Source of the DNA: Pseudomonas sp. S06B 330
GTDB lineage: Bacteria; Pseudomonadota; Gammaproteobacteria; Pseudomonadales; Pseudomonadaceae
DNA length: 64,000 nucleotides
Reading direction: 5' to 3'
NCBI RefSeq assembly: GCF_002845275.2
Contig: NZ_CP088149.1
Coordinates: forward strand, 1 to 64,000
The notes under the pieces were generated by a model, which saw only the letters and a program-made list of their open reading frames with translations, was not told the DNA's origin and did no database searches. The translations under genes and the position numbers were made by a program. How positions within the stretch are numbered: the stretch's first letter is position 1; each line of letters opens with the position of its first letter. Below are positions 1-11,748 of the stretch, piece after piece.

Positions 1-2752
<2,752 letters not shown>

Positions 2753-2765
2753 GGGGTGTCTGTTC

Positions 2766-4646
2766 TCACGTGGCTGTAGCCCGCAAACCCGCCAGCAACA
2801 GTCGCTGATACAGCTCCTCTTTCAGCCCCTGCGGCTGCGCCAAGCCCATCCGCGCCAATTGCGCTGGATAAGCCTCAGGCGCTGGTGCGTCCAACGCTGC
2901 CTTGCCCAAATCCAACACCTCGCTCAACTTGAACTTGCTCTTGAGCCAGTTCAGCGCCCGTAACAAATCACGCTCCTCAGGCGTGAAGTCACTGCCCAAT
3001 GGATATTCGGGAAATAGCCGTGTGTGTCCGCCCCGCAAGCGCTCCAGCCGTTGTGGGGTGTTATCGGTAAAGCGTGCCGGCAGGGAAAAAGCGGACGGTA
3101 ATTTGCCGGCCTTCTGCGCCTGCTCGATCAACCCTGGCTGAAACCGTGAATCACTGATGGCCAGCAACCGCGCGATCACTTCTGCGTCGGTTTGCCCACG
3201 CAGATCGGCGATACCGTATTCAGTCACGACGATGTCGCGCAGGTGCCGGGGAATAGTGCAGTGGCCGTAGCTCCAGAGCAGATTGGAGCTGACCTCCCCG
3301 CCCGCTTCACGCCAGCTGCGCAGCAGTAGAATCGAGCGCCCGCCCTCCAAGGCATGCCCTTGGGCGACGAAGTTGTATTGCCCTCCGACACCACTGAGCA
3401 CCCGGCCATCCTCCAGTTGGTCAGCAACCCCGGCGCCCATCAGGGTCATGGTGAACACCGTGTTAATGAAACGCGCATCACGGCGCTGCACACGCTTGAG
3501 CGCTTCCTCGCCATACAGTTCGTTGATGTAACTGATCGCGCGCATATCGATACATCGACGGCTTTCGAGGGGCATTTCGCGTAAACGCTGGTAGAACGCC
3601 TGAGGTCCTAAGAAGAAGCCACCATGCACCAACACTCCCGCCTGTTGCTCTGCATCGGCCTGCACCGGACGGCGGATGATCCCTGCGTCCATAAGCGCCA
3701 GCAGGCCGTTGACGAACATTTCGCTACAGCCATACAGGCCTTGGGCAAAAGGTTCGATGCCACCTTCGCGGGTAATTAGCGGCTGCCAAGGTTGTAGATC
3801 CATGTCGGCGAGCAAGGCCCGATAGGCCTCGCTATCGGCCTGTCGGGCCAGCAGCGCGGCACTCAGAGCATCGCCCATAGCACCAATGCCAATCTGCAAG
3901 GTGCCGCCGTCGCGTACCAGTGTACTGGCGTGTAAGCCGATGAAGTGATCCTGGGTGGTAACCGGCATGTTTGGCGTCGAGAACAGACGCCTGTGTTCCA
4001 CGGCATCAATCAGTACATCGAAATCCTGCCGAGGCAACTCGGAGCTACCTGGCATGTAGGGTAATTCAGTATGCACTTGGCCTAACAACAGGATGGTTTC
4101 CCCTGCCGCACGCCGCCGCGCGATCATCGGCAACAGGTCGAGAGTGATGTCCGGGTTGCAACTCAGGCTCAGGTGGTCCGGGCGCTGCAGATCGGCCGCG
4201 ACCAGTTGGGCCACCAGGTTTAGCCCTTTGGCATTGATATCCCGCGCAGCATGGCTGTAGTTGCTGCTGACGTAGTCTTGCTGGGCCATGGTGCTGTGCA
4301 ACAGGCTGCCGGGCTGCATGAAGAACTGCTCGACGCGAATATTGTCCGGCAGACGGTCTCCGCGCAGGTCGTTCAGGTACTCAAGCTCTTCATAGTCAGC
4401 AAATACCCGCTCGACAAAGGGTTCGAGAAAGCGCCGTTGCAAGCCGTCCCCCAGATCGGGACGTCCCAGGCTCAGGGCGGTATAGATCGTCAGTCGCCGT
4501 TCGGGCAACTGGCGGATGCGCGCATACAACGCATTGACGAAGGCGTTGGGCTTGCCCAGGCCCAGTGGCAAACCCATGTGAATATGCGCCGGCAATCGTG
4601 CCAACACTTCATCTACAGCCTTTTCAATCGAATAGCTGTGCGCCAT
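2766..4646 (-). CDS. Acetyl-CoA hydrolase/transferase family protein
   Basis: A 626-residue member of the class I CoA-transferase superfamily with an AcetylCoA_hyd_C-type C-terminal half (SGVGGQYNF near residue 405 and GGRSILLLRS shortly after). Family members move CoA between acyl groups or hydrolyse acetyl-CoA, but the substrate cannot be read from sequence. It is longer than typical bacterial members because of an N-terminal extension and a C-terminal helical tail of about 70 residues. The frame is open to 4685. I chose the ATG at 4646 because GGGAGG lies just upstream. It is transcribed alone, between a REP pair and the cytochrome c5 terminator. Confidence 0.82.
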   Translation of the reverse strand: MAHSYSIEKAVDEVLARLPAHIHMGLPLGLGKPNAFVNALYARIRQLPERRLTIYTALSLGRPDLGDGLQRRFLEPFVERVFADYEELEYLNDLRGDRLPDNIRVEQFFMQPGSLLHSTMAQQDYVSSNYSHAARDINAKGLNLVAQLVAADLQRPDHLSLSCNPDITLDLLPMIARRRAAGETILLLGQVHTELPYMPGSSELPRQDFDVLIDAVEHRRLFSTPNMPVTTQDHFIGLHASTLVRDGGTLQIGIGAMGDALSAALLARQADSEAYRALLADMDLQPWQPLITREGGIEPFAQGLYGCSEMFVNGLLALMDAGIIRRPVQADAEQQAGVLVHGGFFLGPQAFYQRLREMPLESRRCIDMRAISYINELYGEEALKRVQRRDARFINTVFTMTLMGAGVADQLEDGRVLSGVGGQYNFVAQGHALEGGRSILLLRSWREAGGEVSSNLLWSYGHCTIPRHLRDIVVTEYGIADLRGQTDAEVIARLLAISDSRFQPGLIEQAQKAGKLPSAFSLPARFTDNTPQRLERLRGGHTRLFPEYPLGSDFTPEERDLLRALNWLKSKFKLSEVLDLGKAALDAPAPEAYPAQLARMGLAQPQGLKEELYQRLLLAGLRATAT

Positions 4647-4719
4647 CTGCGCCTCCCGGTCATCCTTGCAGGTTCGACCGAGCATGGCCCGAGTTTGCTC
4701 CCCAGGCCAGCGCTAAAAA

Positions 4720-4750
4720 CAACAAAGCCCGCACGTGGCGGGCTTTGTTG
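4720..4750 (-). terminator. Rho-independent terminator of cytochrome c5 gene
   Basis: A perfect 13-bp stem (CAACAAAGCCCGC and its complement) with a 5-base loop is followed on the minus strand by GTTTTTAGC. It lies 13 bp past the cytochrome stop codon and upstream of the next minus-strand gene. Confidence 0.85.
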
Positions 4751-4763
4751 GCGAAGTGCAGGC

Positions 4764-5186
4764 TTACAGGCCGGACATCTTCTTGATGGCACCCATGAGG
4801 TCGTCATCCGAGCAGTCTGCGCAAGTGCCTTTAGGCGGCATGGCGTTCAGGCCCGTGATTGCCTTGGCCAGGATACCGTCCAGACCACCCTGGTGGTCGG
4901 CACGCTCTTTCCAGGCAGCCGTGTCGCCGATTTTCGGCGCGCCGAGCAGTCCGGTGCTGTGGCAAGCATTACAGTGCTTGGCGATAATTTCATCCGGGGT
5001 CTTGGCACCACCGCCACCTGCGGAGGCAGCAACTTCCATTCCCTTGCATTCCTGACCTTGTACACACACCTGGCCGACCGGTTCCAGTCGCTTGGCGATG
5101 TCGTCGTTGGTCGCAGCTTGTGCGCTGACTGCCCAAAGGGCCAATACGGCAGCTGGTACGGCCAGCATTTTCTTGATTAGATTCAC
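4764..5186 (-). CDS. Cytochrome c5 family protein
   Basis: A small periplasmic c-type cytochrome of 140 residues before processing. A signal peptide of about 24 residues ends in SAQA. The haem attachment motif CNACH lies in the middle, and a methionine in the C-terminal part (LNAMPPKG) is the likely axial ligand. The CADC pair near the C-terminus matches the disulphide of cytochrome c5. A further cysteine pair (CVQGQEC) follows the signal peptide. The start is the GTG at 5186, preceded by GAGGGT; the open frame reaches 5288, but that would put about 34 non-secretory residues in front of the signal. It probably carries electrons to a terminal oxidase or peroxidase; the partner is not shown here. 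Confidence 0.9.
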   Translation of the reverse strand: MNLIKKMLAVPAAVLALWAVSAQAATNDDIAKRLEPVGQVCVQGQECKGMEVAASAGGGGAKTPDEIIAKHCNACHSTGLLGAPKIGDTAAWKERADHQGGLDGILAKAITGLNAMPPKGTCADCSDDDLMGAIKKMSGL

Positions 5187-5327
5187 ACGTACACCCTCAT
5201 GGTGGCTAGTCACGCCCGCGGCCACGGTTTCGCAGGCGGCGCAAGTATAACGGGAACCCTGCCATACCGAAACAACCCTAGTGTCCAAAGGGTCTTAGCC
5301 GCGACAATCCGCCGCGTGCCATACGCC

Positions 5328-5876
5328 TTAGAAGTTGGCCGGGGTTGCCGCGCTGATCAGCCGAGCCGGCTCATCGTACGGATTGCGGAAACGGTGCGGC
5401 TTGGTACTTTCAAAATAGTAGCTGTCGCCCGCTTCGAGGATAAAAGTTTCCAGCCCAACCACCAATTCCAGACGGCCTTCGAGAAGAATGCCAGTCTCTT
5501 CACCGTCATGGGTGAGCATCTCTTCGCCGGTGTCGGCACCGGGGGGATAGACTTCGTTGAGAAACGCAATTGCCCGGCTCGGATGCGCCTTGCCGACCAG
5601 TTTCATGGTCACCGCACCGTCAGAGATGTCGATCAGCTCATGGGCTTTGTAAACGATCTGCGTGGGGTTTTCCGGCTGCAGCTCTTCCGAGAAGAACTCA
5701 ACCATGGACATTGGAATACCGCCCAGCACTTTACGCAACGAGCTGATTGAAGGGCTGACGCTGTTCTTCTCGATCATCGAGATCGTGCTGTTGGTGACGC
5801 CCGCACGTTTGGCGAGTTCACGCTGGGACAGGCCCTTGAGCTTGCGAATGGCTTGCAGTCGTTCACCGACGTCCAA
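5328..5876 (-). CDS. XRE-family regulator with C-terminal cupin domain (PuuR-like)
   Basis: A 182-residue cytosolic DNA-binding protein. A lambda-repressor-type HTH occupies about residues 5-60 (LKGLSQRELAKRAGVTNSTI) and a cupin_2 sensing domain about 105-180 (GEETGILLEGRLELV). This architecture is that of PuuR, the repressor of putrescine catabolism, and of related regulators. The start is taken as the TTG at 5876 because GGAGGG lies exactly 8 bases upstream; the ATG at 5927 would add 17 residues outside the HTH. It sits alone between cytochrome c5 and the racemase. Polyamine genes elsewhere in this window are plausible targets (inference), but no operator was found. Confidence 0.88.
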   Translation of the reverse strand: MDVGERLQAIRKLKGLSQRELAKRAGVTNSTISMIEKNSVSPSISSLRKVLGGIPMSMVEFFSEELQPENPTQIVYKAHELIDISDGAVTMKLVGKAHPSRAIAFLNEVYPPGADTGEEMLTHDGEETGILLEGRLELVVGLETFILEAGDSYYFESTKPHRFRNPYDEPARLISAATPANF

Positions 5877-5984
5877 TGCTGGAGCCCTCCTAAACGAACG
5901 AGTGGGGTCGAAATTGAACGTTATCATCGCAACAGCGTTCAGTATTTACAACACTTCGACCCGCAGCCTGTCCGCTTTGGCGCT

Positions 5985-7058
5985 TCAATCGCCGATATAG
6001 TCCAGCGGCACGCGCTTGAGGTTGCAGAAGATCTGGTACGGGATCATCCCTGCCTGCAATGCCACATCGCTGGCCAGGACATTCTTGCCCCACAGTTCGA
6101 CCGGGCTGCCGAGGCCAGCTTCTGGCACATCGGTCAGATCAATGCAGAGCATGTCCATAGACACCCGGCCGATCAATTGACTGCGCTTGCCGGCCACCAT
6201 CACGGGTGTGCCGGTCGGCGCCTGGCGTGGGTAGCCGTCGGCATAACCCATGGCAACCACCCCGACCCGGGTCGGGCGCGGGCTAATGAACTTGGCGCCG
6301 TACCCCACCGGTTCCCCGGCTGGCAGCTCGCGAACACTGATGACCCGCGATTGCAGGGTCATCACCGGCTGCAGGCGCGCGGCCTCGGCCTGCGGTACTT
6401 CAAACGGCGTAGCACCGTAGAGCATGATGCCCGGGCGCACCCAGTCACTGGGGATATTCGGCCAGCCCAATACCGCGGGCGAGTTGCGCAAGCTGACCTC
6501 GGCCGTCAGCCCTTGGCTCGCAGTCTGAAACAGCGCAACCTGGTCGCTGCTGGCACTGCTGTCGAGTTCATCGGCGCGGGCGAAGTGACTCATCAGCACG
6601 ATGCGGGTGACCTTGCCACTGGCCAACAGGCGCTGGTAAGCCGCTTGATAGTCCGTGTGGTGCAGACCAACCCGGTGCATACCGCTGTCGAGCTTGAGCC
6701 AGACGGTGATCGGTGTGCTGATCCGCGCTTGTTCAATCGCTTCCAGTTGCCACAGCGAATGCACCACGCACCACAGATCGTGCTGGGCGATCAGCTCCAG
6801 CTCGCTGGCTTCGAAAAAACCTTCGAGCAGCAACACCGGCGCCTTGATCCCAGCCGCCCGCAACTCCAGCGCTTCCTCGATGCAGGCTACGGCAAAACCA
6901 TCGGCCTGCTGCTCAAGCGCCAACGCGCAACGCACAGCGCCATGGCCATAGGCATCGGCCTTGATCACGGCCAGGGCTTTGGCACCCGACAGTTCGCGGG
7001 CCAGTTGGTAGTTGTGACGCAGTGCTTGGAGGTCGATCAGGGCACGAGCAGGACGCAT
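5985..7058 (-). CDS. dadX: Alanine racemase (catabolic, DadX type)
   Basis: A PLP enzyme interconverting L- and D-alanine. The 357-residue product has the cofactor lysine K33 in the motif [11 protein letters not shown], the substrate-side LDSGMHRVG segment near residue 128, and GYGAKF in the C-terminal part with the second catalytic tyrosine. Gene order with ridA and dadA points to the catabolic enzyme that feeds D-alanine to DadA, not the biosynthetic Alr; it may still supply cell-wall D-alanine. A terminator-like hairpin separates it from ridA, so it may have its own promoter or depend on read-through. Confidence 0.93.
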   Translation of the reverse strand: MRPARALIDLQALRHNYQLARELSGAKALAVIKADAYGHGAVRCALALEQQADGFAVACIEEALELRAAGIKAPVLLLEGFFEASELELIAQHDLWCVVHSLWQLEAIEQARISTPITVWLKLDSGMHRVGLHHTDYQAAYQRLLASGKVTRIVLMSHFARADELDSSASSDQVALFQTASQGLTAEVSLRNSPAVLGWPNIPSDWVRPGIMLYGATPFEVPQAEAARLQPVMTLQSRVISVRELPAGEPVGYGAKFISPRPTRVGVVAMGYADGYPRQAPTGTPVMVAGKRSQLIGRVSMDMLCIDLTDVPEAGLGSPVELWGKNVLASDVALQAGMIPYQIFCNLKRVPLDYIGD

Positions 7059-7090
7059 GACGGCAGCCTTCTGGGCAGTCTGGTTAGAGT

Positions 7091-7140
7091 AAAAAACCCG
7101 GCGCTCGAAGGCAGCTGGTGGGCCGCCAGCGGCACCGGGT
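7091..7140 (-). terminator. Probable intrinsic terminator after ridA
   Basis: On the minus strand an ACCCGGTGC arm pairs imperfectly with GCGCCGGGT, with a second small hairpin in the loop, and is followed by TTTTTT. It lies 12 bp after the RidA stop and before the racemase start. It may be partial, allowing some read-through. Confidence 0.55.
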
Positions 7141-7152
7141 GAGGGATTGCGA

Positions 7153-7506
7153 TTACGGCAGGGCAGCCACTACCGACAGTTCGACGAGGATTTCCGGCTC
7201 GCACAGCTTGGCTTCAACCGTGGCGCGGGCAGGAGCGACGCCTTTTGCCAGCCAGGTATCCCAGACACTGTTCATGCCCTGGAAGTGCGCATCGATGTCC
7301 TTCAGGTAGATGGTCACCGAGAGCAAACGGCTCTTGTCGGTGCCCGCCAGGTCCAATAGACGCTCAATGTTGGCCAGGGTTTCACGGGTCTGCTGTTCAA
7401 TCCCGGCATTCATGTCGTCACCCACCTGGCCCGCCAGGTAGACGGTGCCATTGTGAGTAACGATCTGGCTCATACGCTCATTGGTGAGCTGGCGCTGGAC
7501 TGACAT
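7153..7506 (-). CDS. RidA/YjgF family enamine/imine deaminase (dad-linked)
   Basis: RidA proteins are cytosolic trimers that hydrolyse reactive 2-iminoacids to ketoacids. This 117-residue copy has the family pattern VYLAGQVG near residue 21, [10 protein letters not shown] near 59, and a conserved arginine in [11 protein letters not shown] near 90. The start at 7506 has AGGAG 10 bases upstream; the frame is open to 7584. Its first 29 bases overlap the 3' end of dadA, so the two are translationally coupled. DadA makes 2-iminopropionate from D-alanine, a natural substrate for this protein. A second RidA lies at 42230-42610. Confidence 0.9.
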   Translation of the reverse strand: MSVQRQLTNERMSQIVTHNGTVYLAGQVGDDMNAGIEQQTRETLANIERLLDLAGTDKSRLLSVTIYLKDIDAHFQGMNSVWDTWLAKGVAPARATVEAKLCEPEILVELSVVAALP

Positions 7507-8779
7507 GCTTTGCAGGCTCCTGGTGTTTTCCGTAACGAGAGATATCGAGACCTTCGGCGCTGATCTGTGGCTTTTTGCGCGCAATCAGGTCGGCCAGCAA
7601 GCGGCCGGAACCGCACGCCATGGTCCAGCCCAGTGTACCGTGACCGGTGTTGAGGAACAGGTTACGGAACGGCGTGGCACCAACGATCGGCGTGCCATCC
7701 GGGGTGGTCGGACGCAAGCCGGTCCAGAAGCTGGCCTGGCTCAGGTCGCCGCCGTGAGGGTAAAGATCGTTAACGATCATCTCCAACGTTTCACGGCGGC
7801 GCGGGTTCAGCGACAGATCAAAACCGGCAATCTCAGCCATGCCGCCAACACGGATACGGTTGTCGAAGCGGGTGATCGCGACCTTGTAGGTCTCGTCGAG
7901 AATGGTCGAGGTTGGCGCCATGGCCGGATCGGTGATCGGCACCGTCAGCGAGTAACCTTTGAGCGGATAGACCGGGGCCTTGATGCCCAGCGGCTTGAGC
8001 AACTGCGGCGAATAGCTGCCCAGCGCCAGCACGTAGCGATCGGCCGTTTCCAGCTTGCCATCGATCCACACGCCATTGATGCGATCACCGGCGTAGTCCA
8101 GGCGCTGAATGTCCTGACCGAAGCGGAATTCGACACCAAGCTTGACCGCCATTTCCGCCAGGCGGGTAGTGAACAGCTGGCAGTCGCCGGTCTGGTCGTT
8201 GGGCAGACGCAGGGCGCCAGCCAGAATATCGGTGACATTGGCCAAGGCCGGTTCGACGCGGGCAATGCCTTCGCGGTCGAGGACTTCATACGGCACACCG
8301 GACTGCTCAAGAACGGCAATGTCCTTGGCGGCGCTGTCCAGTTGCGCCTGGGTACGGAACAGCTGGGTCGTCCCCAGGGTGCGGCCTTCGTAGGCGATCC
8401 CAGTTTCGGCACGCAGCTCGTCGAGGCAGTCACGGCTGTACTCGGACAGGCGGACCATGCGCTCCTTGTTCACGGCATAGCGGTTGGCGGTGCAGTTGCG
8501 CAGCATCTGCGCCATCCACAGGTACTGGTCGATGTCAGCAGTGGCCTTGATCGCCAGTGGTGCATGGCGCTCGAGCAGCCACTTGATGGCTTTGAGCGGC
8601 ACGCCCGGTGCAGCCCATGGCGAAGCGTAGCCCGGCGAGACCTGGCCGGCGTTGGCAAAGCTGGTTTCCATGGCGACAGCCGGTTGACGGTCGACCACGA
8701 CGACTTCAAAACCCTGCCGTGCCAGATAGTAGGCACTGGCGGTTCCGATCACACCGCTACCAAGTACCAGAACTCGCAT
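7478..8779 (-). CDS. dadA: D-amino acid dehydrogenase small subunit
   Basis: A membrane-associated flavoenzyme that oxidises D-alanine and other D-amino acids to iminoacids and passes electrons to the respiratory chain. The 433-residue product starts with the FAD-binding motif [16 protein letters not shown] (residues 4-19) and ends with the DAO-fold signature [14 protein letters not shown] near residue 385. Length and N-terminus match DadA. It overlaps ridA and is divergent from the Lrp-type gene at 8936, which in pseudomonads activates dadA in response to alanine. Confidence 0.95.
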   Translation of the reverse strand: MRVLVLGSGVIGTASAYYLARQGFEVVVVDRQPAVAMETSFANAGQVSPGYASPWAAPGVPLKAIKWLLERHAPLAIKATADIDQYLWMAQMLRNCTANRYAVNKERMVRLSEYSRDCLDELRAETGIAYEGRTLGTTQLFRTQAQLDSAAKDIAVLEQSGVPYEVLDREGIARVEPALANVTDILAGALRLPNDQTGDCQLFTTRLAEMAVKLGVEFRFGQDIQRLDYAGDRINGVWIDGKLETADRYVLALGSYSPQLLKPLGIKAPVYPLKGYSLTVPITDPAMAPTSTILDETYKVAITRFDNRIRVGGMAEIAGFDLSLNPRRRETLEMIVNDLYPHGGDLSQASFWTGLRPTTPDGTPIVGATPFRNLFLNTGHGTLGWTMACGSGRLLADLIARKKPQISAEGLDISRYGKHQEPAKHVSPAPAHQ

Positions 8780-8935
8780 GTTGATTACCCTCGACGCAGC
8801 GTACCGCTGACAATTGTTGTTAATGGCATAGATGCGCGCAGTATAGGAAGGTATGGCCAGTGCTTTTCACTGTATAAAAGCCTATATTTGGCGAGAATTC
8901 TCGGCAAGGTTGGCTTTTACGGAGGGGCATCCACT
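8780..8935. promoter_or_regulatory. Divergent dadA/dadR control region
   Basis: A 156-bp spacer between the two divergent starts, notably A+T-rich around 8860-8900 (for example TATAAAA at 8873-8879). Lrp-family activators act from such regions on dadA. I could not define individual Lrp sites by eye. The lrp start at 8936 has GGAGGGG about 6 bases upstream. Confidence 0.6.
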
Positions 8936-9424
8936 ATGAGAACCCAGCACCAAAGCAAACGTGAACTGGATAAGATCGACCGCAACATCCTGCGGATCCT
9001 GCAGGCAGATGGGCGTATTTCGTTTACTGAACTGGGCGAAAAGGTTGGTTTGTCGACCACGCCGTGCACCGAGCGGGTCCGGCGCCTGGAGCGCGAAGGG
9101 ATCATCATGGGCTACAACGCCCGGCTCAACCCGCAGCACCTCAAAGGCAGCCTGCTGGTGTTCGTTGAGATCAGCCTGGACTACAAGTCCGGCGACACCT
9201 TCGAAGAGTTCCGCCGTGCGGTGCTGAAACTGCCCCACGTACTGGAATGTCACTTGGTCTCGGGCGACTTCGACTATCTGGTCAAGGCACGAATCTCGGA
9301 GATGGCCTCTTATCGCAAGCTGTTGGGCGATATTTTGCTGAAATTGCCGCATGTGCGCGAATCGAAGAGCTATATCGTCATGGAAGAGGTAAAAGAGAGC
9401 CTCAACCTGCCAATTCCGGACTGA
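8936..9424 (+). CDS. dadR: Lrp/AsnC family regulator, DadR/Lrp type
   Basis: A 162-residue feast/famine regulator. The N-terminal HTH lies at about residues 12-60 (DKIDRNILRILQADGRISF) and the RAM effector-binding domain at about 70-155 (FDYLVKARI). In pseudomonads the Lrp homologue next to dadA senses L-alanine and activates the dad operon. The start at 8936 is set by GGAGGGG immediately upstream; a long upstream extension of the frame is the antisense of dadA and is not coding. Four bases separate its stop from the convergent YkgJ-family gene. Confidence 0.92.
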   Translation: MRTQHQSKRELDKIDRNILRILQADGRISFTELGEKVGLSTTPCTERVRRLEREGIIMGYNARLNPQHLKGSLLVFVEISLDYKSGDTFEEFRRAVLKLPHVLECHLVSGDFDYLVKARISEMASYRKLLGDILLKLPHVRESKSYIVMEEVKESLNLPIPD

Positions 9425-9427
9425 GCC

Positions 9428-9781
9428 TCAAACCAGCACCTGACGGGTGCTGGCGATGTACTGATGCACCAGCTTCTCGGCCTGGGGATCGATCATTTCG
9501 GCCGGGCCGCGCCCGTTGGGGCATGGCAGGCGCGGGGTGGTACCGAATAACCGGCAGATCAGCGGCCGCTCTTCGTACACCGTGCAGCCGTTGGGCCCCA
9601 AGTGCACACAGTTCAGTTCGGCCAGGGCGGCCTCTTGCTCGGCGGCACTTTTGCGGGGCAGGCGGGCCATTTCCTCGGTGGAGGTGGTCACCGGCCCACA
9701 GCAGTCATGGCAGCCGGGCACGCACTCGAATGACGGAATCTGATCACGCAGAAATCGGATCTTGTGGCTGTTGCAACTCAT
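9428..9781 (-). CDS. YkgJ family cysteine-cluster protein
   Basis: A 117-residue protein of the CxxCxxCC / UPF0153 class. Its cysteines fall in the family pattern: CVPGCHDCC at residues 20-28, then C58, C66, C75 and C87. The cluster suggests binding of zinc or an iron-sulphur centre; the biological role of the family is not established. Monocistronic, convergent with dadR and divergent from the PuuB-like gene. Confidence 0.85.
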   Translation of the reverse strand: MSCNSHKIRFLRDQIPSFECVPGCHDCCGPVTTSTEEMARLPRKSAAEQEAALAELNCVHLGPNGCTVYEERPLICRLFGTTPRLPCPNGRGPAEMIDPQAEKLVHQYIASTRQVLV

Positions 9782-9896
9782 AGCGGCCTGCGGCGGAGAA
9801 AGGGAATGGCGCTATTTTGCGCCATAGTTGCCCACCGCCGAAAGTGCAGCTTATCCTGCGTCAATTTTTCCAAACACTTAAAAACAGGACTCATCA

Positions 9897-11201
9897 ATGA
9901 GCGCCTCTGTTCAGCCAGCCGCTTCGCACACCGCCTCCTACTATGCTGCCAGCAGCGTGCCACAGCCGGACTACCCGCCGCTGAAGGGCGACCTGAGCTG
10001 TGATGTCTGCGTCGTCGGTGGCGGTTTTTCCGGGCTGAACACGGCAATCGAGCTAGCCGAACGCGGTCTCAACGTGATCCTGCTCGAAGCACGCAAGATC
10101 GGCTGGGGCGCCAGCGGGCGCAACGGTGGTCAGCTGATTCGCGGCGTCGGTCACGGACTGGAGCAGTTCACCCCGCTACTGGGTACTGACGGCGTGCGCG
10201 AACTGAAATTGATGGGGCTGGAAGCGGTAGATATCGTCCGCCAGCGCATCGAACGTCACACCATCGATTGCGACCTGACCTGGGGCTATTGCGATCTGGC
10301 CAACAAGCCAAAGGATTTGCAGGGCTTTGCTGAGGATGCTGAAGAGCTGCGCAACCTGGGCTACCGCCATGAGCTACGCCTGGTGCAGCCCGAGCAGATG
10401 CGTACCGTCGTTGGTTCAGACCGTTATGTCGGTGGCCTGATCGATATGGGTTCGGGGCATTTGCACCCTCTGAATCTGGCCTTGGGTGAGGCTGCCGTGG
10501 CCACCCGGCTTGGGGTTCGCCTGTTCGAACAATCGGCGGTCACCCGCATCGACTACGGCACACAGGTGCGGGTGCATACCGCTCAGGGTACGGTGCAAGC
10601 CAGTACTCTGGTGCTCGGCTGCAATGCGTACCTCAACGATTTGAACAGCGAATTGGGTGGCAAGGTGCTGCCCGCCGGCAGCTATATTATCGCCACCGAA
10701 CCGTTGAGCGAAGCACAGGCACACGAGCTGCTACCGCAGAACATGGCGGTTTGCGACCAACGCGTGGCCCTGGATTACTACCGCCTTTCCGCTGACCGCC
10801 GCCTGCTGTTTGGTGGCGCCTGCCATTATTCCGGCCGCGATCCACAGGATATCGCCGCGTACATGCGACCGAAAATGCTCAAGGTATTTCCACAATTGGC
10901 CGACGTCCGTATCGACTACCAATGGGGCGGCATGATCGGTATCGGCGCCAACCGCCTGCCGCAGATTGGTCGTCTACCGAACCAGCCGAACGTGTACTTT
11001 GCCCAGGCTTATTCCGGCCATGGGCTCAACGCCACTCACCTGGCGGGCAAGTTGCTGGGCGAGGCCATCAGTGGCCAGCACAGTGGTCGTTTCGACCTGT
11101 TCGCCAAGGTGCCGCACATCACCTTCCCAGGCGGCAAGCACCTGCGTTCACCGCTGCTGGCGCTGGGCATGCTCTGGCATCGACTCAAAGAACTGGTCTA
11201 A
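9897..11201 (+). CDS. puuB: FAD-dependent oxidoreductase, gamma-glutamylputrescine oxidase type (PuuB-like)
   Basis: A 434-residue DAO-family flavoprotein. It has the Rossmann FAD motif VVGGGFSGLNTAIELAERG near residue 40, GASGRNGGQLIRG near 73 (typical of PuuB), and the C-terminal YSGHGLNATHLAGK near 377. PuuB oxidises gamma-glutamylputrescine to gamma-glutamyl-aminobutyraldehyde with release of ammonia and H2O2. The other steps (PuuA, PuuC, PuuD) are encoded elsewhere in this window, which supports the assignment, but pseudomonads have several PuuB-like paralogues for different amines and exact specificity cannot be read. A MocR regulator lies downstream. Confidence 0.8.
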   Translation: MSASVQPAASHTASYYAASSVPQPDYPPLKGDLSCDVCVVGGGFSGLNTAIELAERGLNVILLEARKIGWGASGRNGGQLIRGVGHGLEQFTPLLGTDGVRELKLMGLEAVDIVRQRIERHTIDCDLTWGYCDLANKPKDLQGFAEDAEELRNLGYRHELRLVQPEQMRTVVGSDRYVGGLIDMGSGHLHPLNLALGEAAVATRLGVRLFEQSAVTRIDYGTQVRVHTAQGTVQASTLVLGCNAYLNDLNSELGGKVLPAGSYIIATEPLSEAQAHELLPQNMAVCDQRVALDYYRLSADRRLLFGGACHYSGRDPQDIAAYMRPKMLKVFPQLADVRIDYQWGGMIGIGANRLPQIGRLPNQPNVYFAQAYSGHGLNATHLAGKLLGEAISGQHSGRFDLFAKVPHITFPGGKHLRSPLLALGMLWHRLKELV

Positions 11202-11211
11202 GGTCGGGGTG

Positions 11212-11328
11212 CTCGTGTAGCCGCTGCCGCCAGGCTGCGATCGGCTGCACAGCAGCCGTATCCGGGGCAGGCATTCAGGTTTCATGGCCGCTGCGCGTCC
11301 AATCGCAGCCTGGCGGCAGCGGCTACGA
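11212..11328. repeat. REP pair (inverted extragenic palindromes)
   Basis: Two inverted units of the same family as at 2640-2752. The left arm starts GTAGCCGCTGCCGCC at 11217 and runs to CTGCGAT. The right arm ATCGCAGCC to GGCAGCGGCTA ends at 11325. The flanking CTCGT/CGAG bases extend the pairing. It occupies the space between the convergent puuB-like and DUF1127 genes. Confidence 0.85.
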
Positions 11329-11338
11329 GCTGCGGGCT

Positions 11339-11569
11339 TCAGCCACGCCAAAAAGGCTTAAACCCTTCCTCACGCGCCTGCTCAGGCGTAAGGCCAACAT
11401 CGCGCAGTTGTTCGCAGGTCAGCTCCAGCAGTGCGCGACGGCTGTGCCAACGGTGCGCCATCAGTGCCCAGCGCCCGAGCCCGGCCGGTACACTGAACAA
11501 CTGCAGACGTTGCTCTCGGCTCAGTTCTTCAGCGTGCAATTTAAGGCGCACATCGCTCATACCGCTCAT
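11339..11569 (-). CDS. DUF1127 domain-containing small protein
   Basis: A 76-residue basic protein whose C-terminal half matches DUF1127: RALLELTCEQLRDVGLTPEQ followed by the terminal KPFWR. Small DUF1127 proteins in other bacteria have been tied to RNA and metal or phosphate responses, but there is no firm function for this subgroup. The start at 11569 is chosen because GGAGG lies 8-9 bases upstream; the frame is open to 11605. It is divergent from the MocR gene, 179 bp apart. Confidence 0.8.
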   Translation of the reverse strand: MSGMSDVRLKLHAEELSREQRLQLFSVPAGLGRWALMAHRWHSRRALLELTCEQLRDVGLTPEQAREEGFKPFWRG

Positions 11570-11658
11570 CGCTTGAATCCTCCGGGGTTGGATAACCGTA
11601 GGCAAAGCTTGCGCGCTTGAGCAAAAGCATTACAGATTCAAAACTTCGCTATTATTTC

Positions 11659-11712
11659 CATACAGAATTGGCAATTTTCATACTGAATGCTGTATTTTTT
11701 CGTCATCTGTAT
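11659..11712 (+). promoter_or_regulatory. Candidate MocR operator: direct repeat with 20-bp period
   Basis: In an A+T-rich stretch ahead of the MocR gene, CATACAGAAT at 11659-11668 recurs as CATACTGAAT at 11679-11688, exactly 20 bp (two helical turns) later. Inverted copies CTGTAT follow at 11690-11695 and 11707-11712. MocR/GabR regulators characteristically bind direct repeats, so this is a good autoregulatory operator candidate; that role is inferred. Confidence 0.5.
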
Positions 11713-11748
11713 CGGCCGATAGTCAAAGCTTTCCGCGAGAGTATGCCC

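Noticed and set aside
5853..7142. 429-codon open frame opposite the alanine racemase gene
   Set aside because: Shadow frame; the racemase on the other strand has all catalytic motifs.
7481..8935. Long plus-strand open frame leading into the Lrp gene
   Set aside because: It is the antisense of dadA with no family resemblance; the Lrp-type protein begins at 8936 behind a clear ribosome site.
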